In this document: positions 8,017 through 16,514 of the stretch, in pieces
Position numbering within the stretch: the stretch's first letter is position 1
How the letters are laid out: every line of letters starts with the position of its first letter
Notes under the pieces: model-generated
Told to the model about the DNA's origin: nothing
Database searches by the model: none
What the model saw: only the letters and a program-made list of their open reading frames with translations
Program-made: the position numbers and the translations under genes
NCBI GenBank assembly: GCA_964572725.1
Contig: CAZNFW010000039.1
Span: 1 to 26,813, forward strand
Reading direction: 5' to 3'
Length of the DNA stretch: 26,813 bases
Source: Rosettibacter sp964572725
GTDB taxonomy: Bacteria; Bacteroidota; Ignavibacteria; Ignavibacteriales; Melioribacteraceae

Positions 8017-8625
8017 ATGCGAATTAATTTTATTTATGTCGTGTTTGTTGTTACTGCTTTCTGTTTTATTTTTTCTGGATGCAGCAAAAATAATGATGAT
8101 AAATTCAGTTATCGTGATTTGAAATTTGACAAATTAAAACTTGCTGCTGAAATAAGAGATGAAAATTTAAAAATTAAGTTTAATCCTCCAATTAACTGGC
8201 ATATGAAACAACCTGAATTCTCAAGAAAAGTCGAGAGCTATTCAAAAAATTCTGATTCTTCAGAAAAACATTTTTTTTACACTCCTGTTTATCTTTTCTT
8301 TAACGATTCAACAAACAGTCTGCTTAATGTTGGATTTGTTAATTCTTCTGACAGTACCTTATCATTAAATGAAAAATTAAATTATTATAAAAATTTAGTT
8401 AGTAATAAATACTATAAATACAATTTAACTGTTGATGAATTTGTTCATTCTAATATTCATTTTACTCAGTTCAAATATGAAATTGGAAATTTTATAAATA
8501 ACAAGATTGTGTTTCAAAGTAAAAATATAATTGTGACATTCGATTTTACAGTTCTAAAGAAAAATTACACGAAGGAACTTGAATATATTAAATCTGCAAT
8601 AAGCTCAATAAAATTGATTGATTGA
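8017..8625 (+). CDS. Hypothetical lipoprotein upstream of the aldehyde dehydrogenase
   Basis: A 202-residue protein with a lipoprotein signal ending in lipobox FSGC (Cys22). The mature part is acidic/basic mixed and includes KFNPPINWHMKQPE, followed by a predicted alpha/beta domain ending in a KKNYTKELEYIKSAISSIKLI helix. This shape resembles the PsbP-like or 'DcrB-like' small periplasmic domains that assess stress or bind ligands, but I cannot assign a family with confidence. The stop lies 38 bases before the aldehyde dehydrogenase ATG, so the two are probably co-transcribed. No strong ribosome binding site is seen at its own start. Whether it has anything to do with lysine use is unknown. 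Confidence 0.75.
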   Translation: MRINFIYVVFVVTAFCFIFSGCSKNNDDKFSYRDLKFDKLKLAAEIRDENLKIKFNPPINWHMKQPEFSRKVESYSKNSDSSEKHFFYTPVYLFFNDSTNSLLNVGFVNSSDSTLSLNEKLNYYKNLVSNKYYKYNLTVDEFVHSNIHFTQFKYEIGNFINNKIVFQSKNIIVTFDFTVLKKNYTKELEYIKSAISSIKLID

Positions 8626-8663
8626 ATACTAAATTATTTAATAAATTCATCAGGAGGGGAGTT

Positions 8664-10196
8664 ATGGATTTTTTAAAATCATTAGGAATAAAAGAAGAAA
8701 ATTTTGGAGCTTCGACTGGATTAATCTGGCTTGAAACAAAAAGTAAAGATATAATTGAAGTAGTTTCTCCTGTTGATGGGAAATTAATAGCAAAAGTGTA
8801 TCAAGCAAATGAAAATGACTATGACCTTGTTGTAGAAAAATCAGTAGAAGCATTTAAATACTGGAGAACTATTCCAGCACCAAAACGTGGTGAAATAGTT
8901 AGACAAATTGGTGTAAGACTAAGAACTTACAAAGAACAATTAGGCAGACTTGTTTCATACGAAATGGGAAAATCTTTGCAGGAAGGATTGGGTGAAGTGC
9001 AGGAAATGATTGACATTTGTGATTTTGCCGCTGGTCTTTCCCGTCAATTATATGGTTTTACGATGACTTCAGAAAGAGAAAAGCATAGAATGTACGAACA
9101 ATATCATCCTCTTGGGGTTGTAGGAATAATCACGGCATTTAATTTTCCTGTAGCTGTATGGTCATGGAATGCAATGATTGCAACTGTATGTGGTGATGTT
9201 AATGTATGGAAGCCTTCTTCAAAAACACCTTTATCTGCTATCGCTGTTCAAAACATTTTAAGTGAAGTAATTAAGGATAATAATTTACCTGAAGGATTGT
9301 TCTCTCTTATTATTGGTAAAGGTTCGACTATTGGTGAAAAACTATTGAACGACAAAAGAGTTCCACTGATTTCATTAACAGGTTCAATACAAGTAGGACA
9401 ATATGCTGCAGGAATAATTGCCAAACGTTTCGGAAGAGCAATTTTAGAGTTAGGAGGGAATAACGCAATAATTATAACTCCAAATGCAGATTTAAAACTT
9501 GCAATTCCTGCAGTTGTCTTTGGAGCTGTTGGAACTGCTGGTCAAAGGTGTACTACAACCCGGAGATTAATTGTACATGAGGATGTTTATGATAAAGTAA
9601 AGGAAGCATTAGTAAATGCATATAAGAGTTTGAGAATTGGAAATCCACTTGATGAAAAAAATCATGTCGGTCCATTAATTGATAAAAATGCTGTAGAAGA
9701 TTTTAAGAATGCATTAAATCTTGTTCAAAAAGAAGGTGGAAAAATTTTATTCGGAGGCGAAGTTTTATCCGGAGAAAGATATGAATCAGGCTGTTATGTT
9801 GTTCCTGCGATAGTTGAAGCTGAAAACCATTATCAAATTGTTCAGGAAGAAACTTTTGCTCCAATTCTTTATTTGATAAAATATTCTGGGGATGTTCAAA
9901 ATGCAATTGATATTCAAAATGATGTTGTGCAGGGATTATCATCAGCAATTTTTACAAATAACTTGAAAGAAGCAGAAGAATTTCTCTCAGCATGGGGCAG
10001 CGACTGCGGAATTGCAAATGTAAATATAGGAACTTCTGGAGCTGAAATTGGAGGAGCATTTGGAGGAGAAAAACATACTGGCGGTGGAAGAGAATCAGGC
10101 TCCGATGCGTGGAAGTTTTATATGCGTCGTCAAACTAATACAATAAATTTTGGTACTAAATTGCCGCTTGCTCAGGGTATTAAATTTGAAATATAA
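8664..10196 (+). CDS. amaB: Aldehyde dehydrogenase family 7 (antiquitin type): aminoadipate semialdehyde / piperideine-6-carboxylate dehydrogenase
   Basis: A 510-residue NAD(P)-dependent dehydrogenase that oxidises aminoadipate semialdehyde to 2-aminoadipate. The start is the ATG at 8664 because AGGAGGGG (8652-8659) sits just upstream; an earlier in-frame TTG at 8622 overlaps the preceding gene and is rejected. Catalytic Asn160 (AFNFPVAVWSWNA), Glu262 (LELGGNNA) and Cys296 are present. GAVGTAGQRCTTTRRLIVHE is the hallmark of the ALDH7/antiquitin family, distinct from betaine-aldehyde or succinate-semialdehyde dehydrogenases. The C-terminal GGAFGGEKHTGGGRESGSDAWK stretch also fits. The divergent lat gene supplies its substrate. 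The gene name follows Pseudomonas; pcd would serve equally. Confidence 0.92.
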   Translation: MDFLKSLGIKEENFGASTGLIWLETKSKDIIEVVSPVDGKLIAKVYQANENDYDLVVEKSVEAFKYWRTIPAPKRGEIVRQIGVRLRTYKEQLGRLVSYEMGKSLQEGLGEVQEMIDICDFAAGLSRQLYGFTMTSEREKHRMYEQYHPLGVVGIITAFNFPVAVWSWNAMIATVCGDVNVWKPSSKTPLSAIAVQNILSEVIKDNNLPEGLFSLIIGKGSTIGEKLLNDKRVPLISLTGSIQVGQYAAGIIAKRFGRAILELGGNNAIIITPNADLKLAIPAVVFGAVGTAGQRCTTTRRLIVHEDVYDKVKEALVNAYKSLRIGNPLDEKNHVGPLIDKNAVEDFKNALNLVQKEGGKILFGGEVLSGERYESGCYVVPAIVEAENHYQIVQEETFAPILYLIKYSGDVQNAIDIQNDVVQGLSSAIFTNNLKEAEEFLSAWGSDCGIANVNIGTSGAEIGGAFGGEKHTGGGRESGSDAWKFYMRRQTNTINFGTKLPLAQGIKFEI

Positions 10197-10226
10197 ATTT
10201 GATAGAGACAAAATTATTTTTTGATT

Positions 10227-12185
10227 TTATAATTCCCAATCAAACTGGAAACTTATTCTGTTGTCTAAATTGCCATTGATTTCATTATAACTGCTGCCTA
10301 AGGTTCTTTCATCTGGCTTGTATAATTCGGAATATTTTAATGAAAGATTAATACCAAATTTAGTTTTATATTTTATCAGAATATACCATCGAATTCCTTC
10401 TCCGTATAAAGCCGGGATTGTCATAATTCCTGGTAAGTCATTTTCATATGCATAAAGTCTTGAGTTGTATGAATGAGTTCTGAATAAAATTATTCTTCCG
10501 TTGAATTGTAAATTGTTGTGAAATGAATAATTGATATCTTCAGAAATTAAATATCCGTTTTCTTTTTTTGATTGAGAAATAGAAATTAATTCAAGTCTGG
10601 TTTTCATTTTTAATTTTTGTGATGAATCAAATAAAATTTCTAAACGCATATTATTGCTAACATTATTAATAAGGGATTTTACTTCATTAAAATCACTTTC
10701 AACCTCTTTGTTTTGATATATATATTTTATTCTTAATTCAGTTTTTGGAAAAATTTTATAATTATAATAAACTAAAAATTCATAACCATTAGAAGAGAAT
10801 AATAAAGTATTGCTTGTTTTTGGTTTTTGGAATTGGTCGTAATAAAAATTCAAGGTGCCGAATTTAGTTCCGAGTTTAAATCCTGTGTAAAAACCGATTT
10901 CATTTTGAACATCAGAATTTTCTCCAAATGAGTTTCCATGCAGACTTATAAAATTTGCTGGATAATATCTATATGAAAAAACAAGTGACAAATTTTTATT
11001 TACTTCAAAATTAGCTGTGTTGATGAAAGCTAAAGAATTTTTGTTATAAGCAAACTCACCGCTTATATTTAATATTTTTATTAGTGATGAATAACTGATT
11101 GAGTAATAATCAAAAGAATTGTAAAATCTATCTGAATTAAATTTTAGTTGGTGATTAAATTTTGAATGATAGTAAAGTAAACCAATTCTGTTATTTTCAT
11201 TTATAGAAAGATGAATAGCCATACCAAAAATTTTTTCACTAATTCTGTCTTTTTTATCAATTTCTGTTCTGGTTCTATGATATCCATCATAATCAAGTGA
11301 ATTTACTGTATGTGTAATACTATCGATTGAGCCATCTATTTTGTTCAATGAGATGAATGGAGATAAAATTAAATTGCCAGCATTAACATTAGCAGCAAAA
11401 CCACGAAAAAATTTATTTTCATCTGTGCTTGTGTAAGGAATGATAAATCTTCCATTTTTATTGACAAAATTTACAGCATCAATTCCTTTTGAAAATGCAT
11501 ATGGTCCCCATAAAGCAAGTCCCTGACCAAATTCAATTATATAATCACCGAAAGTAATGTCTGAAAAAATTGAATACTTATTTATTTGTAAATGACAAGA
11601 AAAAAAATCTGATAAAGAACTTTCGCCTGCATCTTTTTCAATAACAGTTCCAGCTCGAAAATTACTTTCTGAATTTACTAAAATTCGGTTATAAATTTTT
11701 TGTCTTGAACCAACAAAATTATTTTCCGTAAATCCTTTTCTTACTTGAATATCATGAATCGTTCTAAATCGATTTATAATTTTTATTTTATGAAAAATGT
11801 TTTTAATTGATTTGAGTAAGTCTTCTGATTTATTGATTTGAATAAAAGGAGTTATTTTGACTATAAGCTCATCATTAAATTCATCTATATTTTTTAATTC
11901 ATTTAATGAATTGAATTTGCTATGTAATTTTCGATATCTAATAATAGCATTTGCAGTTAATAAATTCAGATACGGAACTTTTAATAGTTGTTCAGTTGTA
12001 GCTGTATTGATATCAATTGGATGATTAATAAGTTCTTCAATTAAGTCATAAAGTTGAGAATCTTCTTGGTCAATCAAAGCATCTTCAAGTATTGATTGAA
12101 GTTCATCATTAATTTCAGTTGAATCTACCTGTGCAAAAATTAATGATGAAAGAAATAATAAAAATAATAAAGCACTTACTTTCAT
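10227..12185 (-). CDS. Outer-membrane beta-barrel protein with N-terminal helix-hairpin-helix domains
   Basis: A 652-residue secreted protein. Residues 1-19 are a signal peptide ending FAQ. Residues about 53-118 form a ComEA-like tandem helix-hairpin-helix region (DINTATTEQLLKVPYLNLLTANAIIRYRK, then FNSLNELKNIDEFNDELIVKITPFI). The remainder (about 130-652) is rich in alternating aromatic/polar strands and ends in FQFDWEL, typical of an outer-membrane barrel. EKDAGE, FGDYIIEFGQGLALWG and PYTSTDENKFFRG are motifs I associate with a conserved Bacteroidota family of this architecture. The Gly-x-Gly turns used by DNA-binding HhH motifs are replaced (YLN and EFN), so DNA binding is doubtful. Its ATG overlaps the stop of the PorV/PorQ-like gene by 4 bases (ATGA), which implies translational coupling. 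The function is unknown. Confidence 0.8.
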   Translation of the reverse strand: MKVSALLFLLFLSSLIFAQVDSTEINDELQSILEDALIDQEDSQLYDLIEELINHPIDINTATTEQLLKVPYLNLLTANAIIRYRKLHSKFNSLNELKNIDEFNDELIVKITPFIQINKSEDLLKSIKNIFHKIKIINRFRTIHDIQVRKGFTENNFVGSRQKIYNRILVNSESNFRAGTVIEKDAGESSLSDFFSCHLQINKYSIFSDITFGDYIIEFGQGLALWGPYAFSKGIDAVNFVNKNGRFIIPYTSTDENKFFRGFAANVNAGNLILSPFISLNKIDGSIDSITHTVNSLDYDGYHRTRTEIDKKDRISEKIFGMAIHLSINENNRIGLLYYHSKFNHQLKFNSDRFYNSFDYYSISYSSLIKILNISGEFAYNKNSLAFINTANFEVNKNLSLVFSYRYYPANFISLHGNSFGENSDVQNEIGFYTGFKLGTKFGTLNFYYDQFQKPKTSNTLLFSSNGYEFLVYYNYKIFPKTELRIKYIYQNKEVESDFNEVKSLINNVSNNMRLEILFDSSQKLKMKTRLELISISQSKKENGYLISEDINYSFHNNLQFNGRIILFRTHSYNSRLYAYENDLPGIMTIPALYGEGIRWYILIKYKTKFGINLSLKYSELYKPDERTLGSSYNEINGNLDNRISFQFDWEL

Positions 12186-12988
12186 TTTATTTGAATTACT
12201 AATCCAAATTGATGAGTTAAGCCCAAATCTTGATGTGAAATTACAGCATATTCAAATGAAAATGAGTCATAAAAAAATCCAACACCCCCTGAGAATTCTT
12301 CGGGTTGATTTGCTGTCCCAATTCTTAATGATAAATAATCAAGAATTTTGTATTCAACTCCTGCTTTTAGTGAAACATTATAATTAAGTTCTTTGATTAA
12401 TGCTGTGAAAAAATTTATCCAGTTAAACAGTTTGTAGTTCATGCCAAGACTTAATATAACAGGGAACTGATTACTTTCATTATTGATAGTATTTCTTGTA
12501 AAATTTTCAAAAGCAAAGCCAAAGCTCAGGTTTTGTGTTATTTCGGCTTTACAGCCAAGGTTGAATAGCAAGAAATTTTTATTGCCATAATTTTTTATTG
12601 AAATATTTTTTATGATAGAAGTAATTCCAAGTGAAAAGTTATTTGATAATAATTTACTGAAACCAAATGCAAATTGAGTTTCTTTATAAAGTTCAAAACC
12701 ATAAATCATAAAACCAGCAGATAACACTCCAAATTTTACAGGTTGAACAAAAGATAAATAAGCAGTTGATAATTCTTTCAAGCCAAAAGGTGAAGGTGTG
12801 AAAGAAATTCCAACAGTGCTCTTTGAAAAACCGCTTAGTGTTGATGGGTTGTAGTATAAAGAAAAAATATCCGATGATGATAAGTCTGAAAAAGACAAAG
12901 CAGCTTGCCGAGCACCGGGTTTAAGCTGTGCATCACACAAATTTGATGAAATAAGGAGAAAACAAAAGATTTTCAAAACCCTCTTCAT
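12182..12988 (-). CDS. PorV/PorQ-like outer-membrane beta-barrel protein
   Basis: A 268-residue protein. The start is placed at the ATG at 12988 because it gives a classical signal peptide (MKRVLKIFCFLLISSNLCDAQ); a TTG at 13027 would add 13 residues before it. The mature N-terminus LKPGARQAALSFSDLSSSDIFSLYYNPSTL is the typical opening of PorV/PorQ and FadL-like barrels (GAR-x-AALG...NPA-x-L). Alternating beta strands follow to the C-terminus (GLTHQFGLVIQIK). PorV and PorQ are outer-membrane parts of the type IX secretion attachment complex; this one is shorter than usual (about 330-390 residues), so it may be a relative rather than a core subunit. It is translationally coupled to the HhH-barrel gene downstream and divergent from the PorD-like gene. 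Confidence 0.7.
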   Translation of the reverse strand: MKRVLKIFCFLLISSNLCDAQLKPGARQAALSFSDLSSSDIFSLYYNPSTLSGFSKSTVGISFTPSPFGLKELSTAYLSFVQPVKFGVLSAGFMIYGFELYKETQFAFGFSKLLSNNFSLGITSIIKNISIKNYGNKNFLLFNLGCKAEITQNLSFGFAFENFTRNTINNESNQFPVILSLGMNYKLFNWINFFTALIKELNYNVSLKAGVEYKILDYLSLRIGTANQPEEFSGGVGFFYDSFSFEYAVISHQDLGLTHQFGLVIQIK

Positions 12989-13062
12989 ACTGGAATTCAA
13001 GTTAATAGATTGTAAAATTATTTTCAATTATATATTTTGAATAAAAAGAAATAGAGATAATT

Positions 13063-13941
13063 ATGAAAAAGCTGTTGTTTATAATTTTTGTAGTAGTTTC
13101 AACAATAAAATCTCAGGAACTCGATGCAACTGTAACAGTGAATTATGAACAGCTGCCAGTTGCGGCTAAAGAAAGATTAGAAAATTTTCAAAGTCAAATT
13201 CAGAATTATTTGAATAATACAAAATTTACAAAAGGAAACTGGGAAGGGGATAGAATTAAATGTAGTTTTAATATTTTCTTTATCAGTGCAAATGATGAAA
13301 CTACTTACATGGCGCAATTGGTTGTTACGAGTCAAAGACCAATCGAAGGGACTGAAAGAAATTCTCTTATGCTTAATATTCTTGATAATGCATGGAATTT
13401 TAAATATGAAAAAAATCAAGCAATGTATTTTAATCAGACAGACTTTGATCCGCTTGTTAGTTTACTTGATTATTATGCTTACATAATTATTGGTTTTGAT
13501 TTGGATTCATATTACAAATTAGGTGGTTCCGAATATTTTTCTAAAGCATTGGAAATAACAATAAAAGGTGCAAATAGTCAATTTGGCGAAGGATGGCAGG
13601 CAAAAGGAACTTTGTATAACAGACGCGGACTTGCAGAAAATCTTGTAAATGCCAAGTATCAACAATTTAGAATGGATTACTTTGATTATCATTACAATGG
13701 ATTAGACCTGTTAGAAAGTGACAATGAAACAGCAATGAAAAATATTGTCAAGTTAATTAAGAATCTTGAAAAAGTTAGAGACCAGATTGACACACGCAGT
13801 GTTCTACTAAAAGTATTTTTCGATGCTAAAGCAGGCGAAATAGTGGAAGTATTAAAAAATTATCCTGATAAATCAATATTTGAAACACTTAAAAAAATTG
13901 ATGCACCACATATAGCAAAGTATGAAGAAGCATTAAAGTAA
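13063..13941 (+). CDS. porD: DUF4835 family protein, PorD-like type IX secretion protein
   Basis: A 292-residue periplasmic or secreted protein with an N-terminal signal (MKKLLFIIFVVVSTIKSQ). It opens QELDATVTVNYEQLPVAAKERLENFQSQIQNYLNNTKFT and contains QRPIEGTERNS, FNQTDFDPLVSLLDYYAYIIIGFDLDSYYKLGG and EKVRDQIDTRSVLLKVFFDAKAGEIVEVL. This is the DUF4835 pattern found near type IX secretion genes and called PorD in some annotations. The tail ALEITIKGANSQFGEGWQAKG fits too. Its molecular role is not established. It is divergent from the PorV/PorQ-like gene across a 74-base gap, with a weak AGAG ribosome binding site before the ATG. The PorD name is from family-level annotation as I remember it. 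Confidence 0.82.
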   Translation: MKKLLFIIFVVVSTIKSQELDATVTVNYEQLPVAAKERLENFQSQIQNYLNNTKFTKGNWEGDRIKCSFNIFFISANDETTYMAQLVVTSQRPIEGTERNSLMLNILDNAWNFKYEKNQAMYFNQTDFDPLVSLLDYYAYIIIGFDLDSYYKLGGSEYFSKALEITIKGANSQFGEGWQAKGTLYNRRGLAENLVNAKYQQFRMDYFDYHYNGLDLLESDNETAMKNIVKLIKNLEKVRDQIDTRSVLLKVFFDAKAGEIVEVLKNYPDKSIFETLKKIDAPHIAKYEEALK

Positions 13942-14016
13942 TTAATTTACTTAAAGTGTAAGAAAATATTCTAAATTTTTTATAATCGATTTATTAGAAT
14001 TCAAATTCATCAATAA

Positions 14017-15138
14017 TTAAATAGGTATTTCATAAATCCTGTATTTTTTGTAAAGTTCGCTGTTCATTACTTCAGCTGCGCGGTTCATCATATCATTATC
14101 TTCTAAGATCCAGCTTGCTTCGCCTAAATAAATTCCGAGTTTGGTTGCGCGATTTACAATCTCCCAATAAAAAACTGCATCAAGTCCACGCCTTTGATAT
14201 TCAGGAATAATGCCTAAAGTAAGAATTCTTGCCCATGTTATTTTTTTTCTTTGTGTGAAAAGCTTAATGAAATTAAACGGCAAAAGTCTTCCATTCATTG
14301 TTTTAAAAATTTGATTATAATCAGGCATTACAAGAGAAAAGCCAACAAGATTTCCATCAATTTCACCAAAAAGAACAAGTGATGGTTCAACCAGTGGTTT
14401 TAAATCTTTTGCGAGTGCATCAATTTCTTTTTCTGTCATTGGAACGAAGCCCCAATTCGGAGCCCAAGCTTTATTGTATACATATTTTACTTTTTCTAAT
14501 TCTTTTTTAAAGTCTTTAAGATTTAGCTCAGTAATTTTAATTTTAGATCTTTCACGAGCAATCTCAGCAACTCTTCTTAGTTTATCAGATGTAATTATTT
14601 TGTCGTAAGTTATTTTATAAGCATACAAATCTTTTGCTTTTTTAAAACCATAATTTTCACAAAGTTCGAGATAATATTTTGGATTATAAGGCATAAGTAA
14701 TCTCGGTTCGTCATCAAAACCTTCGAGCAGCATTCCATATTCATCATTTGATGAAGGATTAGCTGGGCCTCTCATAGCATTCAAGCCTTTAGAAATTAGC
14801 CATTCTTTTGCAGCATCGAAAAGTTTATTTGCAACTTCCTGATCATTAATACATTCAAAGAAACCAAAAAATCCTACTTTATCGTTATGATATTGATTGT
14901 GGAGGTCATTTTTTATTGCAGCTATTCTGCCTGCAAGTTCACCATCTTTAATTGCTAAAAATAATTCCATATCTGCATGTTCGAAGAAAGGATTTTTTTT
15001 CTTATCTAAAATTTTTTTCTTGTCATAAATTAAAGGTGGAACCCAGTAGGGATTATTTTTATAAATTTTCCAAGGAATTTTTATAAAAGTCATTAATTCT
15101 TTTTTAGATTCAACTTTTTTTATTGTTATAGTTGACAT
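14017..15138 (-). CDS. GNAT-superfamily acyltransferase, candidate bacterial ceramide synthase (bCerS-like)
   Basis: A 373-residue protein opening with SKKELMTFIKIPWKIYKNNPYWVPPLIYDKKK and FFEHADMELFLAIKDGELAGRIAAIKND, a form of the GNAT N-acyltransferase fold with a long insertion. ILTLGIIPEYQRRGLDAVFYWEI holds the Q-R-R-G-x-D/A acyl-CoA pyrophosphate loop, and the C-terminal GEASWILEDNDMMNRAAEVMNSELYKKYRIYEI fits the GNAT end. Many genomes annotate such proteins only as N-acetyltransferase. It lies next to a serine palmitoyltransferase-like gene and an NAD-dependent epimerase, the same three enzyme classes as Caulobacter Spt, bCerS and CerR. I therefore infer that it N-acylates a sphingoid base or 3-keto precursor; the sequence alone does not prove this. 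GGAGGTC (+ strand 15141-15147) is its ribosome binding site. Confidence 0.78.
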   Translation of the reverse strand: MSTITIKKVESKKELMTFIKIPWKIYKNNPYWVPPLIYDKKKILDKKKNPFFEHADMELFLAIKDGELAGRIAAIKNDLHNQYHNDKVGFFGFFECINDQEVANKLFDAAKEWLISKGLNAMRGPANPSSNDEYGMLLEGFDDEPRLLMPYNPKYYLELCENYGFKKAKDLYAYKITYDKIITSDKLRRVAEIARERSKIKITELNLKDFKKELEKVKYVYNKAWAPNWGFVPMTEKEIDALAKDLKPLVEPSLVLFGEIDGNLVGFSLVMPDYNQIFKTMNGRLLPFNFIKLFTQRKKITWARILTLGIIPEYQRRGLDAVFYWEIVNRATKLGIYLGEASWILEDNDMMNRAAEVMNSELYKKYRIYEIPI

Positions 15139-15153
15139 AAGACCTCCAATATG

Positions 15154-15190
15154 AAAAAAAGAGCCATATCAAAATTTGACCTGGCTCTTT
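15154..15190 (-). terminator. Rho-independent terminator between spt and the GNAT gene
   Basis: Read on the minus strand: GAGCCA / TGGCTC arms (15187-15182 and 15166-15161), an inner TCAAA/TTTGA pair, then seven T (15160-15154). It follows the spt stop and ends 6 bases before the GNAT ribosome binding site, leaving no room for a promoter after it. Confidence 0.85.
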
Positions 15191-15210
15191 AATAGATTAA
15201 AGATACTTTT

Positions 15211-16404
15211 TTAAATTAATCCTAATTCTTTTCCAACTTTCTTAAATGTATCAATAATAAATTCTAAATGCTCATCTTCATGAGTTGACATATAGCTAGT
15301 TCTCATCATCTGTCTTCCAGGTGGTACTCCAGGTGAAATAAATACATTAACGAAAACGCCAGCATCAAAAAGTTTTCTCCACATTTTAAATGCTAATTCA
15401 TCATCACCCACGATTACAGGAACTATTGCTGTTCTTCCATCTACAATATTGAACCCGGCTTCTTTTAATCCCTGACGAACTTTATTTGCATTATTAATCA
15501 ATTTTTGAACTCGCCATGGTTCTTGTTCTAAAATATCGAGAGCTGCAAGTGCTGCGGCAACAGCAGCAGGAGTTGGTGAAGCACTGAATATCAATGCAGA
15601 TGAATGATGTTTTAAATAATTAATTACTCTTTCGGGCCCTGCAACAAATCCACCAAGAGAAGCAAATGTTTTACTAAATGTTCCCATTGTTAAATCAACT
15701 TCTTTTTCTAAATTGAATTCGCTTGCAGTGCCTCTTCCACCTTTGCCAATTACACCAACAGCGTGTGCGTCATCGATTAATACTCTTGCGTTGTACTTTT
15801 TTGCTAAGCTGACTAATGTTGGTAAATCAACTATCTCACCGCCTGTACTAAATACACCATCACTTACAATCAACTTTCCAGCTTCAATAGGAATTTTTTG
15901 AAGAACTCTTTCAAGATCATTCATATCATTATGTTTATATCTTACAAGTTCTGCTGTTGCACCACGAGCCATAATTTGTCCTGCAACAATGCACGCATGA
16001 TTATCTCTGTCTGAAACTACATATTCACCTTTTTGAACTAATGCAGCTATAATGCCCTGCGCTGTCTGGTAACCTGTACTATAAAGAAGCACAGCTTCTG
16101 CTCCAAAAAATTTAGCCAATCTGTTCTCTAATTCAATATGAAGGTCAAGTGTACCTGTCAAATATCTTGAACCTGAACATCCAGTACCATATTTTTCAAC
16201 TGCTTTAATAGCAGCTTCTTTAACTTTGGGATGTGCTGTTAAACCTAAGTAGTTGTTGGAACCTGCCATTACAATTTTTCTTCCTTCAATTTGAACAACA
16301 GGTCCTTCATTTTCTTCTATAGGTCTGAAATATGGATAATAGCCCAACGCTTTAATATCATCTGCGCGGGTAAATTCAAAACATTTTGTGAATAAATCTC
16401 CCAA
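15211..16404 (-). CDS. spt: Serine palmitoyltransferase-like alpha-oxoamine synthase
   Basis: A 397-residue PLP enzyme of the alpha-oxoamine synthase family. Spt condenses serine with a long-chain acyl-CoA to 3-ketosphinganine, the first step of sphingolipid synthesis. Lys245 (TFSKTFASLGGF) should bind PLP; His136 (DNHAC) stacks on the ring, and Asp211/His214 lie in IDDAHAVG. GYYPYFRPIEENEG, KYGTGCSGSRYLTGTLDLHIELE, YKHNDM and RTSYMSTHEDEHLEFIID closely resemble the Bacteroidetes serine palmitoyltransferases. BioF and Kbl are relatives, but no biotin or threonine genes are nearby. The start is a TTG at 16404, supported by a perfect AGGAGGT ribosome binding site. Ceramide-type partners flank it on both sides (GNAT, epimerase). 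Confidence 0.85.
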   Translation of the reverse strand: MGDLFTKCFEFTRADDIKALGYYPYFRPIEENEGPVVQIEGRKIVMAGSNNYLGLTAHPKVKEAAIKAVEKYGTGCSGSRYLTGTLDLHIELENRLAKFFGAEAVLLYSTGYQTAQGIIAALVQKGEYVVSDRDNHACIVAGQIMARGATAELVRYKHNDMNDLERVLQKIPIEAGKLIVSDGVFSTGGEIVDLPTLVSLAKKYNARVLIDDAHAVGVIGKGGRGTASEFNLEKEVDLTMGTFSKTFASLGGFVAGPERVINYLKHHSSALIFSASPTPAAVAAALAALDILEQEPWRVQKLINNANKVRQGLKEAGFNIVDGRTAIVPVIVGDDELAFKMWRKLFDAGVFVNVFISPGVPPGRQMMRTSYMSTHEDEHLEFIIDTFKKVGKELGLI

Positions 16405-16514
16405 AAATACCTCCTGATTGTTTTACAAATTTTGAATTTTATATTTTAGTATATATTTTGAAAAAAATTCTTAAATAACAAAGACAATATAATTAAAATT
16501 AACAATTATATAAT

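Noticed and set aside
7931..8122. Reading frame starting before the lipoprotein gene
   Set aside because: It overlaps the lipoprotein signal peptide in another frame and has no ribosome binding site.
8622..8663. N-terminal extension of the aldehyde dehydrogenase from a TTG at 8622
   Set aside because: It overlaps the preceding lipoprotein gene, and a full AGGAGGGG ribosome binding site lies directly before the ATG at 8664.
12989..13027. TTG start of the PorV/PorQ-like gene at 13027
   Set aside because: It would place 13 polar residues before a good signal peptide that begins at the ATG at 12988; neither start has a clear ribosome site.
15211..16404. Annotation as BioF or Kbl
   Set aside because: Neither biotin nor threonine dehydrogenase genes are nearby, and the N-terminal region resembles Bacteroidetes serine palmitoyltransferase; flanking genes fit ceramide synthesis.
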